Notes under the pieces: model-generated
The model's database searches: none
Told to the model about the DNA's origin: nothing
The model's input: only the letters and a program-made list of their open reading frames with translations
Source of the DNA: an uncultured Cryomorphaceae bacterium
Lineage (GTDB): Bacteria > Bacteroidota > Bacteroidia > Flavobacteriales > Schleiferiaceae
Direction: 5' to 3'
NCBI GenBank assembly: GCA_913009655.1
Contig: CAJVWI010000016.1
Coordinates: 1-45,063, forward strand
Length of the DNA: 45,063 nucleotides
Shown: positions 1 to 8,421 of the stretch, one piece after another
Numbering within the stretch: the first letter of the stretch is position 1
Layout: each line of letters begins with the position of its first letter
Translations under genes and position numbers: made by a program

Positions 1-173
1 TCTAAGAAGATTTGCGGAGCAGTACGAGCATTAGGCACAACTTCTAACAAGTCTTGTAGTGTGTAACCATGTCCGATTTTCTTTACTTCTGTTTCAATTC
101 CCTGTGCGTCTAGCAATTTAATTGCTTGGTCACAATATGTACAATTGTCTTTACTCCATACTATTGCTTTCAT
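1..173 (-). CDS. Glutaredoxin, partial (C-terminus beyond window edge)
   Basis: Translating the minus strand from the ATG at 173 gives about 57 residues that run off the window. The start reads MKAIVWSKDNCTYCDQA, with the redox pair C11-T-Y-C14, and a later TAPQIF segment carries the cis-proline of the thioredoxin fold. Glutaredoxins reduce disulfides and supply electrons to ribonucleotide reductase. The opening VWSKDNCxYC and the PNARTxPQIF block resemble glutaredoxins of marine T4-like phages more than the CPYC bacterial GrxC type; this is my recollection of the family, not a search. The ATG overlaps the upstream lipoprotein stop by one base (TAATG), a packing common in phage genomes. It lies on the far side of a suspected junction near 655-695, so it may not belong to the same replicon as the rest. 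Confidence 0.8.
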   Translation of the reverse strand, partial: MKAIVWSKDNCTYCDQAIKLLDAQGIETEVKKIGHGYTLQDLLEVVPNARTAPQIFL

Positions 174-676
174 TATTCGTCCGCCCAATCTTTAGGTCCT
201 GTTGTAATTACGACTGAATTATAAGGCTCTGATTGTGCTTTAGCAAAAGTTGCTGTGTACTTCCAATTATTACCTGTGTAGTGTACAGATTCTGTAGGAT
301 AACCTTTGTTACAATCATTATCACATGTTACATGTGCTGAATTGTCCCAATAACCATATGTAATTGCAAAATTACCGTTGCCTGGATCAGCTTGATCTAC
401 TGATGTAGGTGGAGTAATGTAACATGTAGTCACTGTTCCTGAAGGGTCATGTGTGTTAGACTGTAAGTTTGCAGTTTCACCTACAGCAATAGTAGTTGTA
501 ACATCTTTCTTGTCTACTGCATATGTTTGGTTACAATCAAATGATTGATCGCTTTTGTTGGTTATTTGCAATCCTAATGTAACTGGATCTGATCCTGATC
601 CAACGTTGTTATTGCATCCTGCGAATGCTAAAAGTAGTGCTACTACTACTACCACGATTAGTACTATTTTTTTCAT
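173..676 (-). CDS. Small lipoprotein of unknown function
   Basis: This 167-residue protein opens with a valine-rich hydrophobic segment ending in LAFAGC. C21 is therefore a good lipobox cysteine and the product should be a lipoprotein. The mature part is rich in Thr, Asn, Asp and aromatics, with several cysteines (CNQTY, TTCYIT, TCDNDCNKG) that could form disulfides. I recognise no family. Its stop overlaps the glutaredoxin start, so the two form one unit. Its first ~68 bases lie inside the out-of-frame tail of the T9SS gene on the same strand, which no normal gene arrangement explains. The A-rich start ATGAAAAAAATAG is where the two sequences appear to have been joined. It could be phage-borne or from another bacterium. 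Confidence 0.65.
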   Translation of the reverse strand: MKKIVLIVVVVVALLLAFAGCNNNVGSGSDPVTLGLQITNKSDQSFDCNQTYAVDKKDVTTTIAVGETANLQSNTHDPSGTVTTCYITPPTSVDQADPGNGNFAITYGYWDNSAHVTCDNDCNKGYPTESVHYTGNNWKYTATFAKAQSEPYNSVVITTGPKDWADE

Positions 677-3254
677 TTTTTAAAGTTTGAATCTGAATCA
701 AGAAAACTCCATTATGAAAACTCTCTGTATCAATAATGATGTTTGAATCTGAAGTGTAGTTGTTGTAAACCGTTTGACCAATTGAATTAAATATTCGAAC
801 AGTTTTAGAACCCATTTCAGGGATTTGAATAGTCGCTATACTTGATGCAGGATTCGGATAGATTACAATCCTGGCAAGCTCATTCGTATTAAGATTAAAT
901 GGGAATGCTTCATCTCCAGGTGAACCAACATCACCTCCTGCAGATGTGTAAGCTCCACGAGTTCCAACTATGGCATCTCCAAGATATGTGCAGTTAGTAT
1001 CAAACTCGACTGAGCGCCCAGCAGTCGTTGATGAATAGGCGGCACGGCAAATCTCTATGGGGGTGGATGAAGTATCATAGAGTGCTACAGCATCTGAAGA
1101 TGAGCTTAAGCTTGGGAATGCACTATTTACTAATTCATCAGAAGAAACAACTTGTATTGAATTACTCAATCCCCAATTCCCTTGAAAATTTCCTTTATAT
1201 GTTGATAAACCAGCCCATACGATTATAGATTCACCAGCTTGTATAGTGTTATTCATGAATACAGATGTTCCAGCATTGTAACTATTATCATCCCAGGAGA
1301 AGCCAGATAAATCTATAGCTGTATTTCCATAATTATGTATTTCAAACCAGTCTTCGCTAATATTGGTATTTGGGTCATTTGAGCCTGACATAATTTCTGT
1401 TATGGCAAGGTCGTAGGTCGTAGGTGTAGGGAAGAGAACATCTTCTTTTTGTCGAGGCAGCATTTGATAGCCTCCTGTATAAGGACTACTCATATCAAAT
1501 TGACCACCAATACCAATGATATCAAAAATACCAACAGGGCATGGCTCATTATACAAAGTAACATCGGCATCTATTCTTAATGCAATAGTATTTGTGCCAT
1601 CGGTTACATCAACATTAAAACCTGATCCGGCATTTGTCCATTGGGTTGGATCAATAACTGTAACGTTATTCACTCTAAGTAGATTACTTTCTGTTGTCTC
1701 ATCTAGGCTAGTAATGACAGTTGGTGATGGAGTTCCAGCTCCTGTCGAAACAATTACAATGGAATCTGCACCTACCTGTGCTAGCCCATTAAATTGGCCG
1801 ACGCTTCCAATCACTCGAACTATATCTCCTTCATTTACTGTATATCCATGAGAAGAGCTTGCTGGCGAAAACACACCAAAGCCTACAGAGCCATCATGAA
1901 TTGTAAATGCAACATTTCCAGTGGAAGCAGATTGAGTATTCACACCGATAACCGTTCCAATTACCTTGCAGTAAACTCCTAATGAATCTGAAACGCCGTC
2001 TGAATCTTGACCTTTAATTTGGGGTATCGTATAAGTTGGTATAGGCGTATCATCATCATTTATAGTGAAGCGCATGCTATCAATTACGCCAATTGTCAAG
2101 CCACTTCCAACAGACTGAATAATAAAATCAGCATATTCGGTACCCTCATTAATGGCGTCATCAATTACTGTAACATCAATGCTAATTGTATCAGTATTCG
2201 CAGGAATATTAATCATTGTTCCTGAAGCAGATATGTTAGGATTGAATGTAGCGTCAGCTCCTACTGTAAACCCACTACCTGTCGAAATTTTCAGATTTAC
2301 AGAAGAGATAGTAGTAACTGCAGGTTGAATGTATAGATCAATGGATGTTGTTATGTTCCCTTCTAAGACTTGGGATGAAGAACTAGTAAAGCGAATGCTT
2401 GGACCAGTAGGACCTCCCCCAAAACAGCTATTGGTATGAGATCCAATATAGGACCATGTATTTTGTGGGTAAACATCCCATTCTAAAGCTCCAGTGGTCC
2501 AATCAGTTGACCCACCAGTCACACTTGCCATTCTAACCAATGTATGGTTGGCTGTTGATCCTGAACCGACTGCCCAGCTACTTCCAGGGTCAACTCCAGG
2601 AACTCCGAGAACATCAATAGTATCAGTTCCATCAAAGAGGATCAGAGCGTCATCTCCATTAAAGTGAACGATTGAAGGGTAAGACAATATTGTATCAGCA
2701 GCAGCTTGAATTAAACTGTCTGCTTGATTTGTAGAAACTAGGTAAACATCACCAGAAGCAATAGAGGCATTACTAGTAAAAGTGTTTGTGTATGCACCTC
2801 CGTTACCACTTAGGTAAACGGTATATCCTGCAAGTGAAATTGCACTTGATGTTGGATTGTATATTTCAATGTACTTATGATTTGAAGAGCCTTCACCATA
2901 TTCACTGAAGAACAGATCTGAACATGGGGTTGAGCTCACGGTTATGCTTCCAATCATGAAAGATGAATGAGGATCACATTGATAATTATAAACTCCGGGT
3001 GATGAAAATACATGTGAGTAAGCCCATGCTCCTCCCGTTGCAACTCCAGAGCCAAAACTTGCTGGATTTCCAGGAAAAGTAGACTGATTTCCATTGACAT
3101 TATGGGTTCCGCTCGCTTGTGTCCAGGTTACCGTATCTCCTTGGTTAATTGACAATGTTGACGGAGTAAATGACATAGTCACGGACACATTATGATTAGT
3201 TGCAAAAGCAGCTAATGATATAAATGTCAGAAATAACGAGTAGATATGTTTCAT
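609..3254 (-). CDS. T9SS-exported cupredoxin/LTD/Calx-beta/OB protein, 3' end broken
   Basis: An 881-residue open frame beginning with a signal peptide (cleavage near AAFA-TN, residue 18). Residues ~20-108 form a plastocyanin-like cupredoxin domain with copper ligands H51, C93, H96 and M100. Then come a lamin-tail domain (LTD, starting FFSEYGEGSSNHKYIEIYNP), a Calx-beta-like domain (~290-400), an OB-fold-like region (~410-610), a second LTD (ITEIMSG...DWFEIHNYG, ~615-770) and a type A sorting domain (YPNPASSIATIQI, ~785 onward). LTD plus OB-fold is a layout known from extracellular nucleases, but no nuclease catalytic domain is visible here. The last ~22 residues come from an out-of-frame read into the next gene and are probably not native. 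A 93-bp gap separates it from the upstream NHL lipoprotein gene, so it may have its own promoter. Confidence 0.8.
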   Translation of the reverse strand: MKHIYSLFLTFISLAAFATNHNVSVTMSFTPSTLSINQGDTVTWTQASGTHNVNGNQSTFPGNPASFGSGVATGGAWAYSHVFSSPGVYNYQCDPHSSFMIGSITVSSTPCSDLFFSEYGEGSSNHKYIEIYNPTSSAISLAGYTVYLSGNGGAYTNTFTSNASIASGDVYLVSTNQADSLIQAAADTILSYPSIVHFNGDDALILFDGTDTIDVLGVPGVDPGSSWAVGSGSTANHTLVRMASVTGGSTDWTTGALEWDVYPQNTWSYIGSHTNSCFGGGPTGPSIRFTSSSSQVLEGNITTSIDLYIQPAVTTISSVNLKISTGSGFTVGADATFNPNISASGTMINIPANTDTISIDVTVIDDAINEGTEYADFIIQSVGSGLTIGVIDSMRFTINDDDTPIPTYTIPQIKGQDSDGVSDSLGVYCKVIGTVIGVNTQSASTGNVAFTIHDGSVGFGVFSPASSSHGYTVNEGDIVRVIGSVGQFNGLAQVGADSIVIVSTGAGTPSPTVITSLDETTESNLLRVNNVTVIDPTQWTNAGSGFNVDVTDGTNTIALRIDADVTLYNEPCPVGIFDIIGIGGQFDMSSPYTGGYQMLPRQKEDVLFPTPTTYDLAITEIMSGSNDPNTNISEDWFEIHNYGNTAIDLSGFSWDDNSYNAGTSVFMNNTIQAGESIIVWAGLSTYKGNFQGNWGLSNSIQVVSSDELVNSAFPSLSSSSDAVALYDTSSTPIEICRAAYSSTTAGRSVEFDTNCTYLGDAIVGTRGAYTSAGGDVGSPGDEAFPFNLNTNELARIVIYPNPASSIATIQIPEMGSKTVRIFNSIGQTVYNNYTSDSNIIIDTESFHNGVFLIQIQTLKNEKNSTNRGSSSSTTFSIRRMQ
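655..695. other. Probable chimeric or recombination junction
   Basis: On the minus strand the T9SS gene reads in frame through ...GVFLIQIQT, the middle of a sorting-domain beta-strand. It then continues through CTTTAAAAAATGAAAAAAAT into the start of an unrelated lipoprotein in another frame, where it picks up a low-complexity SSSSTT tail. A normal type A sorting domain would add a turn and a final basic strand. The A-rich stretch could be microhomology for a false assembly join or a real recombination event. The exact base cannot be fixed by eye. Confidence 0.6.
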
Positions 3255-3277
3255 AAGTTTTAGATTTTTCTGAGATG

Positions 3278-3285
3278 TAAAAGTA
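3278..3285 (-). promoter_or_regulatory. Possible -7 element for the cupredoxin/LTD gene
   Basis: The minus strand reads TACTTTTA, one mismatch from the Bacteroidota -7 consensus TAnnTTTG, 23 bases upstream of the ATG at 3254. No TTG -33 element lies at the usual distance, so this is weak. The 3255-3347 gap is the only sizeable break within the minus-strand locus. Confidence 0.25.
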
Positions 3286-3347
3286 AGGGATGTTAGATGG
3301 TTTTATGGATGGATTTATTATTAAAATTGAAATTAAACGTTATTATT

Positions 3348-4550
3348 TTATTCGAAGTCAAGCGTACACTTAAAACGGGATATTCTTCCATTTCCAGCAT
3401 CAACAACATAAAGTATTTTTTTCCAGAAAGCTGCAGCTCTAGGTTCGTTAAATTGCATGGGACCGTCTCCCTTTCCACCAAATGAAACTTGAACATATTT
3501 TTTTTCTCCACTGGCCGGCGGTGGTGGAATACCTTCTAATCCATTTGCAGTAAATTGATAAAGTGAATCTTTTTCACTGTCGACAACAAATAAATATCTA
3601 CTGGCATCTCCAGCCATTGCAATTGATACAGGAGATTTAAATCTATCAGGTTCATTAATTGAGTGCAATGCTAGACTTGTATCCTTTGGGTAAATACTGG
3701 GAATATAATCAGCTCCAAAGTCAGTTTCTAAAAATTGAATATTTTGTACCTGTAGTGCTTGATCATCATCAACGCTGGTGAACCAAAAGTCATCACCTGT
3801 ACCAGCAGTATACTGAGGGGGTTGAGCAAATGAGACCAAGCCATTTGGTGTCTTAAAGTAGTTTGTGTAAAGACCTGAAGAAGTACTTACAGATATTGGT
3901 GAGAGGAATTGGTCATTATTATCAAATAAAATAATCGCATCATCTGGACCTTGATTGGCGTTATTCTCAGCTGGCCCAGTCCGGCTAACATAGTATCTGT
4001 TATTTTTTTCTGAATTGGGATTCCCTAAAACGGCTATTTGAGTAAACTCTACTTGAGCATCTGAAGTTGAAAATGTATTTTTAAAATAAAACGGATGAAT
4101 AGTCTTATTGGTCACTACAGCATTCTGTAGATTATAATCGCCATTTGGTTGCAGTTGATTGATTCGATAAATACAGCTAAGATTATAGGCCACAGAATTT
4201 ATTACCGTATCAAAAGATCCGATTGCAAGTAAATTAAATTGCCGATCTTGACGCACATGTTTTACTCCTGGCAAGTCAAGCCTACCCTGCTCAGCACCAG
4301 ATTCATTAAGGCAAATAATTTGTTCGGTTCCCGCATCAACGACATAGAATAGTTCATCGAAACCGATACAAATATCACTAGGGTAAACAAAACCCGAAAA
4401 TGCTGGTTGAATCGGAACGTAAGCAATATCTCTGACGCTGTAATTGGGAACTTCTATAAAACTTAAATCTGTCTTGGTCCCCAAATAACCCTCACAAGAG
4501 TTTAAAAAAACTAAAGACAAAAAAGCACATACGAAGTTAATTTTTTTCAT
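3348..4550 (-). CDS. NHL-repeat-like beta-propeller lipoprotein
   Basis: A 400-residue protein with signal sequence and lipobox LNSC (C19). It contains repeated blades of the form YPSDICIGFDELFYVVDAGTEQI, ISIAMAGDASRYLFVVDSEKDSL-like, and PRAAAFWKKILYVVDAGNGRI. These are NHL/6-bladed-propeller repeats ending in the usual VVD-G signature. Such propellers bind ligands or proteins and rarely catalyse. The start overlaps the PorV-like stop by 4 bases (ATGA), so it is translationally coupled to the barrel gene and is the last gene of the long operon. I infer a surface or periplasmic partner of the PorV-like barrel or TonB receptor. The precise role is unknown. Confidence 0.75.
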   Translation of the reverse strand: MKKINFVCAFLSLVFLNSCEGYLGTKTDLSFIEVPNYSVRDIAYVPIQPAFSGFVYPSDICIGFDELFYVVDAGTEQIICLNESGAEQGRLDLPGVKHVRQDRQFNLLAIGSFDTVINSVAYNLSCIYRINQLQPNGDYNLQNAVVTNKTIHPFYFKNTFSTSDAQVEFTQIAVLGNPNSEKNNRYYVSRTGPAENNANQGPDDAIILFDNNDQFLSPISVSTSSGLYTNYFKTPNGLVSFAQPPQYTAGTGDDFWFTSVDDDQALQVQNIQFLETDFGADYIPSIYPKDTSLALHSINEPDRFKSPVSIAMAGDASRYLFVVDSEKDSLYQFTANGLEGIPPPPASGEKKYVQVSFGGKGDGPMQFNEPRAAAFWKKILYVVDAGNGRISRFKCTLDFE

Positions 4551-5566
4551 GATTTAATTCTTTTCTGAGTAAATACTAAACCAACCGTATTTCTCCATCC
4601 CATAAAATCTGTCTTTTGAACCGCAAAGTCGAAGTTTATTTTATAATTACCTAACTGCATTTTCCACCCTAATCCTCCAACAGGCCATGTCTGTCCCATT
4701 TCATTTATTCTGAATCCCATTCTTATTGCGAAATTCTTAGAAGCTAAAAATTCAGAACCTATTCTGTAATTCTCAGCATTATCATTTGGATGAACTAGCT
4801 GAGCGGCTAGTCTAATGGAATTCCCCCCCCTTTTCCATGGGATAAAGCTTAACCCCATCGCGAATTCCGTTGGCAAAGTATTGGATTCAAGGCCCTGTAT
4901 TTCTGACCTATTATATAATACCGCCTGGTATGCGCCATTAAGACTCGAAGAGGCACCAAAATTTCTTAATAAAACTGCAAAACAGAGGTCATTTAAATCA
5001 GTAGTGTATAAGAAGCCTACATCTGCTGCTGCTGATAATGAACTGTATGTTCCCGATTGACTTCCTGTTGTGTAAGATTCAGAAATTGATTTCAATGTCA
5101 CTCCTAATTGAAATTGTTCAGTTAATTGCTTAGAATAAGTCATTCCAACGCTGGATTGAGATGAATAAAGATTATATCCAGTTCCTTCTGGTCGAAATTC
5201 AGTTCGTTCAGAATATGAGGGAGATTGAATTCTATTCAGGACGATACCCCATGATGAAGATAATTTTTGGTCTGGTAGTGTTGCAACAAATCCAATTTGT
5301 TTCAATCCCCCTGCAAGCTGTAAATGACTTAGAGTAAAAGAAGAAGAATTTAGAGATGACAGACCAGCGGGATTCTGTAATGCTGAATATGCGTCACCTG
5401 GAAGTGCAGCAGAGGCACCACCCATGCCAGCAGATCGAACACTTAGGTCATTTTTTAAAAAGGTAAATGCAGATTGACCTGCCCGCTCGCCTCCATAAGA
5501 AGGTAATAATTGTCCTTTAGAAATCAAAGAGAACGCAATGGTTAATATGGATAAAAAAATCTTCAT
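4547..5566 (-). CDS. PorV/PorQ-family outer-membrane beta-barrel protein
   Basis: A 339-residue protein with a signal peptide (~1-18). The segment AGQSAFTFLKNDLSVRSAGMGGASAALPGDAYSALQNPAGL is the classic start of the PorV/PorQ (FadL-like, UPF0164) family, followed by alternating beta strands. True PorV is the shuttle that hands T9SS cargo to the attachment complex. Paralogues of this family often sit beside secreted-protein genes, and I read this one as a cargo-specific helper rather than the core PorV. Its ATG overlaps the TBDR stop by 4 bases and its stop overlaps the NHL gene start by 4 bases. The coding strand contains a G8 run (4823-4830) that could slip. Confidence 0.82.
   Translation of the reverse strand: MKIFLSILTIAFSLISKGQLLPSYGGERAGQSAFTFLKNDLSVRSAGMGGASAALPGDAYSALQNPAGLSSLNSSSFTLSHLQLAGGLKQIGFVATLPDQKLSSSWGIVLNRIQSPSYSERTEFRPEGTGYNLYSSQSSVGMTYSKQLTEQFQLGVTLKSISESYTTGSQSGTYSSLSAAADVGFLYTTDLNDLCFAVLLRNFGASSSLNGAYQAVLYNRSEIQGLESNTLPTEFAMGLSFIPWKRGGNSIRLAAQLVHPNDNAENYRIGSEFLASKNFAIRMGFRINEMGQTWPVGGLGWKMQLGNYKINFDFAVQKTDFMGWRNTVGLVFTQKRIKS
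4823..4830 (-). repeat. G8 homopolymer inside the PorV-like gene
   Basis: The plus strand shows eight consecutive C (G8 on the coding strand), spanning the codons for Arg-Gly-Gly in IPWKRGGNS. It stands out as the longest G/C run I noticed in this AT-rich window. Such tracts in surface-protein genes are potential slipped-strand sites. The frame is intact in this copy. Confidence 0.9.
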
Positions 5567-8421
5567 ATTTTGAATGTTAATCCATAAAGTATTTGCCTCG
5601 GAGCCTGGTATCTAGCAGGGTTTCGAGGATCTAGACCACTTTCTTGAGGACCGTTAAATTCAGGTCTAGGATCACGCCATTCATTCGGGACATCATCTCC
5701 ATATTCATATGCTTTTCCTGTAATTGGGTTTATTATTTGCGAATTAAATCGATTGAAAATATTTCTTATTTCTAAAGAGAATGTTATTCCTTTCGATCTC
5801 TTACCACCTAGCAATGTATAACTCCATTTGGTATCCCAATTCAACCATGGATTGGCTATTTTAGAAAGATACTGATCAATTAAAGGCCTGTATTGTGGGC
5901 GACCCAAGTCATTCGTGCCGATATATTCATATGGGGTATACCGATAGCCTGAGGATCCATTGAATTGTAAATATCCATTAAGCCCTTTGAGAGAGAAACC
6001 ATTAACCTTGAGACTTGAATCTGGATTAAAGAAGATCCCAAAATTGCTACTCCAAGGTCTATCCCATGCGAGGAAATTTTCTCGAGTCAAAGAGACTTCT
6101 CCATTTTGCTCAATTTGAAGCGATGATTCTCTGGCGGAGTTAGATTTTCCTCTTGCTATTTGCAAGCTTAAATTTCCAAACAGCCTAATGTGCTCGCCAA
6201 GTCGATAATCTACCCCCAATTCAATTCCTTGAATTTTAGCATAATCTTGATTGATGTACATGGTCTTTGTTACTGGTCTCCCTGTTTGATCATTGACAAT
6301 AACTCTTCGAGAAACGATATAATCAAATCGATTATTATTAAAAGCACTGGCAGTAAATGCTAGATCTCTTGTGATAGCAGCTTTATAGCCTACTTCATAT
6401 GACACATTAACTTCTGGATCTAGGTCAGGATTACCTAGAAAGCTCAGAAAACTTCGATCTTGATAAACAGGGTCCAATCCAGCATATAAAAATCTAGGAT
6501 GGGGAAGTCTCATATTATGCCCATAATTAAAGTACAGAACATTGTTTGGTGTTACGGGAAATGAAACATTAATTCTGGGTAAAAGCCTAGCCTTCCATCT
6601 TAATCCGCCCAATAATAATGTCTTATCGAGATAATTATTTCTTATCTCGTCAATCACTGGTGCGTTTAAATCAGAAACAGCCTGATCTGCAAATTTTCCA
6701 GGGGCCCAATAATTTAACCTTAGGCCGATACTTGCTTGTATTCCTTTATAATTAATCCTGTCTTCAAAAAATGCTCCACCTTTTTGAGGCTGAACTTTCC
6801 AAATGTCATTTGATGAACCAATACTAATTGAAGGTGTAGTTATGCTATCATTAACAATTATTGGAGCTCCAACCCAAGGTTTTACAACATCTGCCCACTG
6901 ATAAGCGTTAAGTTGATGCTCCCACCCAAAAACTATTTGTTGTATTCCATCATCAGGATAATAATTCATTTTAGCTTTAAGGGTATATTCTTCTGCATAA
7001 TGATCATGCCAGGTAGAAGAAATACCACCATTATTAACTAGTCCGTTTCCTGGTTGTATGTAGTAAATACCGGATGGATCATATGGATTAAAAATACCTA
7101 TTGGATAAGAGGCAATATTATCTTCATCTAAAAGTGCATCTAACGTTTCTGTTCTAAATGGCCTTCCATTTGCATCTGCTCTCAAATTAGTAAACATCCT
7201 GCCAGCGCTTATAGTTAAACCCCAATTTGGGTTGAAAACATGGGTGAAATTCAGGGCAGTTAAGTTGCTGTGGTGAGTGTAAGTTGTGGCATTATCAAGG
7301 TTTAAACTTCTTCTGTATTGATATCCAGGTGCGAGAATTGCATCAAAGCCAACTATTTGCAGAGTTCTTGAATTTTGGTTAATATTTAATGAGTGTTGAT
7401 TAGTTAAAGTCAGCTTTGTTGCGGGAGTTATTTGCCATCGAATTTTGGCAGTGTGTGTCCATGAATTCCTTTGCCTGGGAGACCATCTTTTAGTACCCTC
7501 TGAAAATAGACTTGAATATAACTGATTTGCAACATTTGGAAAATAATCATCTGTTAGGTCCATAGTAGCAGCATTAAATACAGTCATTTTATTCTTAGTA
7601 AAAGGAACTGGAAAGGAAACATTTATTTCCGCTTGATCTGTATTGAAACTTGAAGCTGATCTTGAATTTATATCTTGTTGTAGGTATAAATAATCACGAT
7701 TTAACCTCCCTGAAATCTCTAAATGCTTACCCCCTTCACGAATTTTTGTTGAAACGACTCCTGAAGAACCGCCGCCGTACTCAGCTGAGGCTCCTCCTGT
7801 TGTTACTTTAATGCTTTGGATTGCTGAGGATTGAACCTGAACGCCAAAACCAGTTCCGGCAAGAGGATCTTGCGCAGAAATACCATCGACGAGATATTCT
7901 GTTTCATAAACTCTTGCACCTCGGATTTGAATCCCATCACTGGTTTTTGAAACGCCGGCTTGAAGAGATATAACTTCCTCCACCCCTCGGACCCCCATCT
8001 GACTGATGTCATCTCTATTTATTGATCTTTCGCTTTTCGCGGACTCAAGGTCGACTTGAGATTTTTGACCAACTACGGTTACCGTTTGAAGAACATCAAC
8101 TGAGGAAGAGAGTTTGACATTTAAAATCTTTATTTCTCCTTTTTCAAGTCGTATTCCATTTATTACTTGGGTGCCAAAACCTATAAATTGAACTTTTATA
8201 GAAAAATCTCCAGAGGGTACTTGCGGAATGTTGTAATCTCCATTAAAATTGGTTACTGCAGAAAGATATGTTCCTACAATTGTTATACCCACATTTGGTA
8301 GCGTTTCTCCCGTTTCACTGTCAGTTACGGTTCCTTTTAGGCCACTCATATTTTGTGCCCAAACTGAAAAGGAACTGATAAATGCTACGAAAAGAATTAT
8401 AATTCTACCAGTTGAAGTCAT
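5563..8421 (-). CDS. TonB-dependent outer-membrane receptor with CarboxypepD_reg-like N-domain
   Basis: From the ATG at 8421 the protein is 952 residues. The longest frame starts six codons earlier at a TTG (8439), but the ATG gives a clean signal peptide MTSTGRIIILF...VWAQ. A carboxypeptidase-regulatory-like domain follows (GLKGTVTDSETGETLPNVGI, ~25-110), then a plug domain (~125-230, with IQIRGARVYETEYLVDGI) and a large barrel ending RQILYGLTFKI, whose final aromatic/basic strand fits outer-membrane insertion. TBDRs import large or scarce substrates using ExbBD-TonB energy. No SusD partner lies beside it, so this is not a classical polysaccharide locus. The start overlaps the upstream lipoprotein gene by 17 bases and the end overlaps the PorV-like gene by 4. 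The substrate is not readable; nucleic-acid fragments are suggested only by context. Confidence 0.9.
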   Translation of the reverse strand: MTSTGRIIILFVAFISSFSVWAQNMSGLKGTVTDSETGETLPNVGITIVGTYLSAVTNFNGDYNIPQVPSGDFSIKVQFIGFGTQVINGIRLEKGEIKILNVKLSSSVDVLQTVTVVGQKSQVDLESAKSERSINRDDISQMGVRGVEEVISLQAGVSKTSDGIQIRGARVYETEYLVDGISAQDPLAGTGFGVQVQSSAIQSIKVTTGGASAEYGGGSSGVVSTKIREGGKHLEISGRLNRDYLYLQQDINSRSASSFNTDQAEINVSFPVPFTKNKMTVFNAATMDLTDDYFPNVANQLYSSLFSEGTKRWSPRQRNSWTHTAKIRWQITPATKLTLTNQHSLNINQNSRTLQIVGFDAILAPGYQYRRSLNLDNATTYTHHSNLTALNFTHVFNPNWGLTISAGRMFTNLRADANGRPFRTETLDALLDEDNIASYPIGIFNPYDPSGIYYIQPGNGLVNNGGISSTWHDHYAEEYTLKAKMNYYPDDGIQQIVFGWEHQLNAYQWADVVKPWVGAPIIVNDSITTPSISIGSSNDIWKVQPQKGGAFFEDRINYKGIQASIGLRLNYWAPGKFADQAVSDLNAPVIDEIRNNYLDKTLLLGGLRWKARLLPRINVSFPVTPNNVLYFNYGHNMRLPHPRFLYAGLDPVYQDRSFLSFLGNPDLDPEVNVSYEVGYKAAITRDLAFTASAFNNNRFDYIVSRRVIVNDQTGRPVTKTMYINQDYAKIQGIELGVDYRLGEHIRLFGNLSLQIARGKSNSARESSLQIEQNGEVSLTRENFLAWDRPWSSNFGIFFNPDSSLKVNGFSLKGLNGYLQFNGSSGYRYTPYEYIGTNDLGRPQYRPLIDQYLSKIANPWLNWDTKWSYTLLGGKRSKGITFSLEIRNIFNRFNSQIINPITGKAYEYGDDVPNEWRDPRPEFNGPQESGLDPRNPARYQAPRQILYGLTFKI

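Noticed and set aside
173-676. Lipoprotein as a normal downstream gene of the T9SS operon
   Set aside because: It begins inside the upstream frame in another reading frame while that frame lacks its native end, which normal operon overlap does not explain.
1516-1851. Plus-strand open frame inside the T9SS gene
   Set aside because: It is the antisense shadow of a convincing multidomain protein, with no family features of its own.
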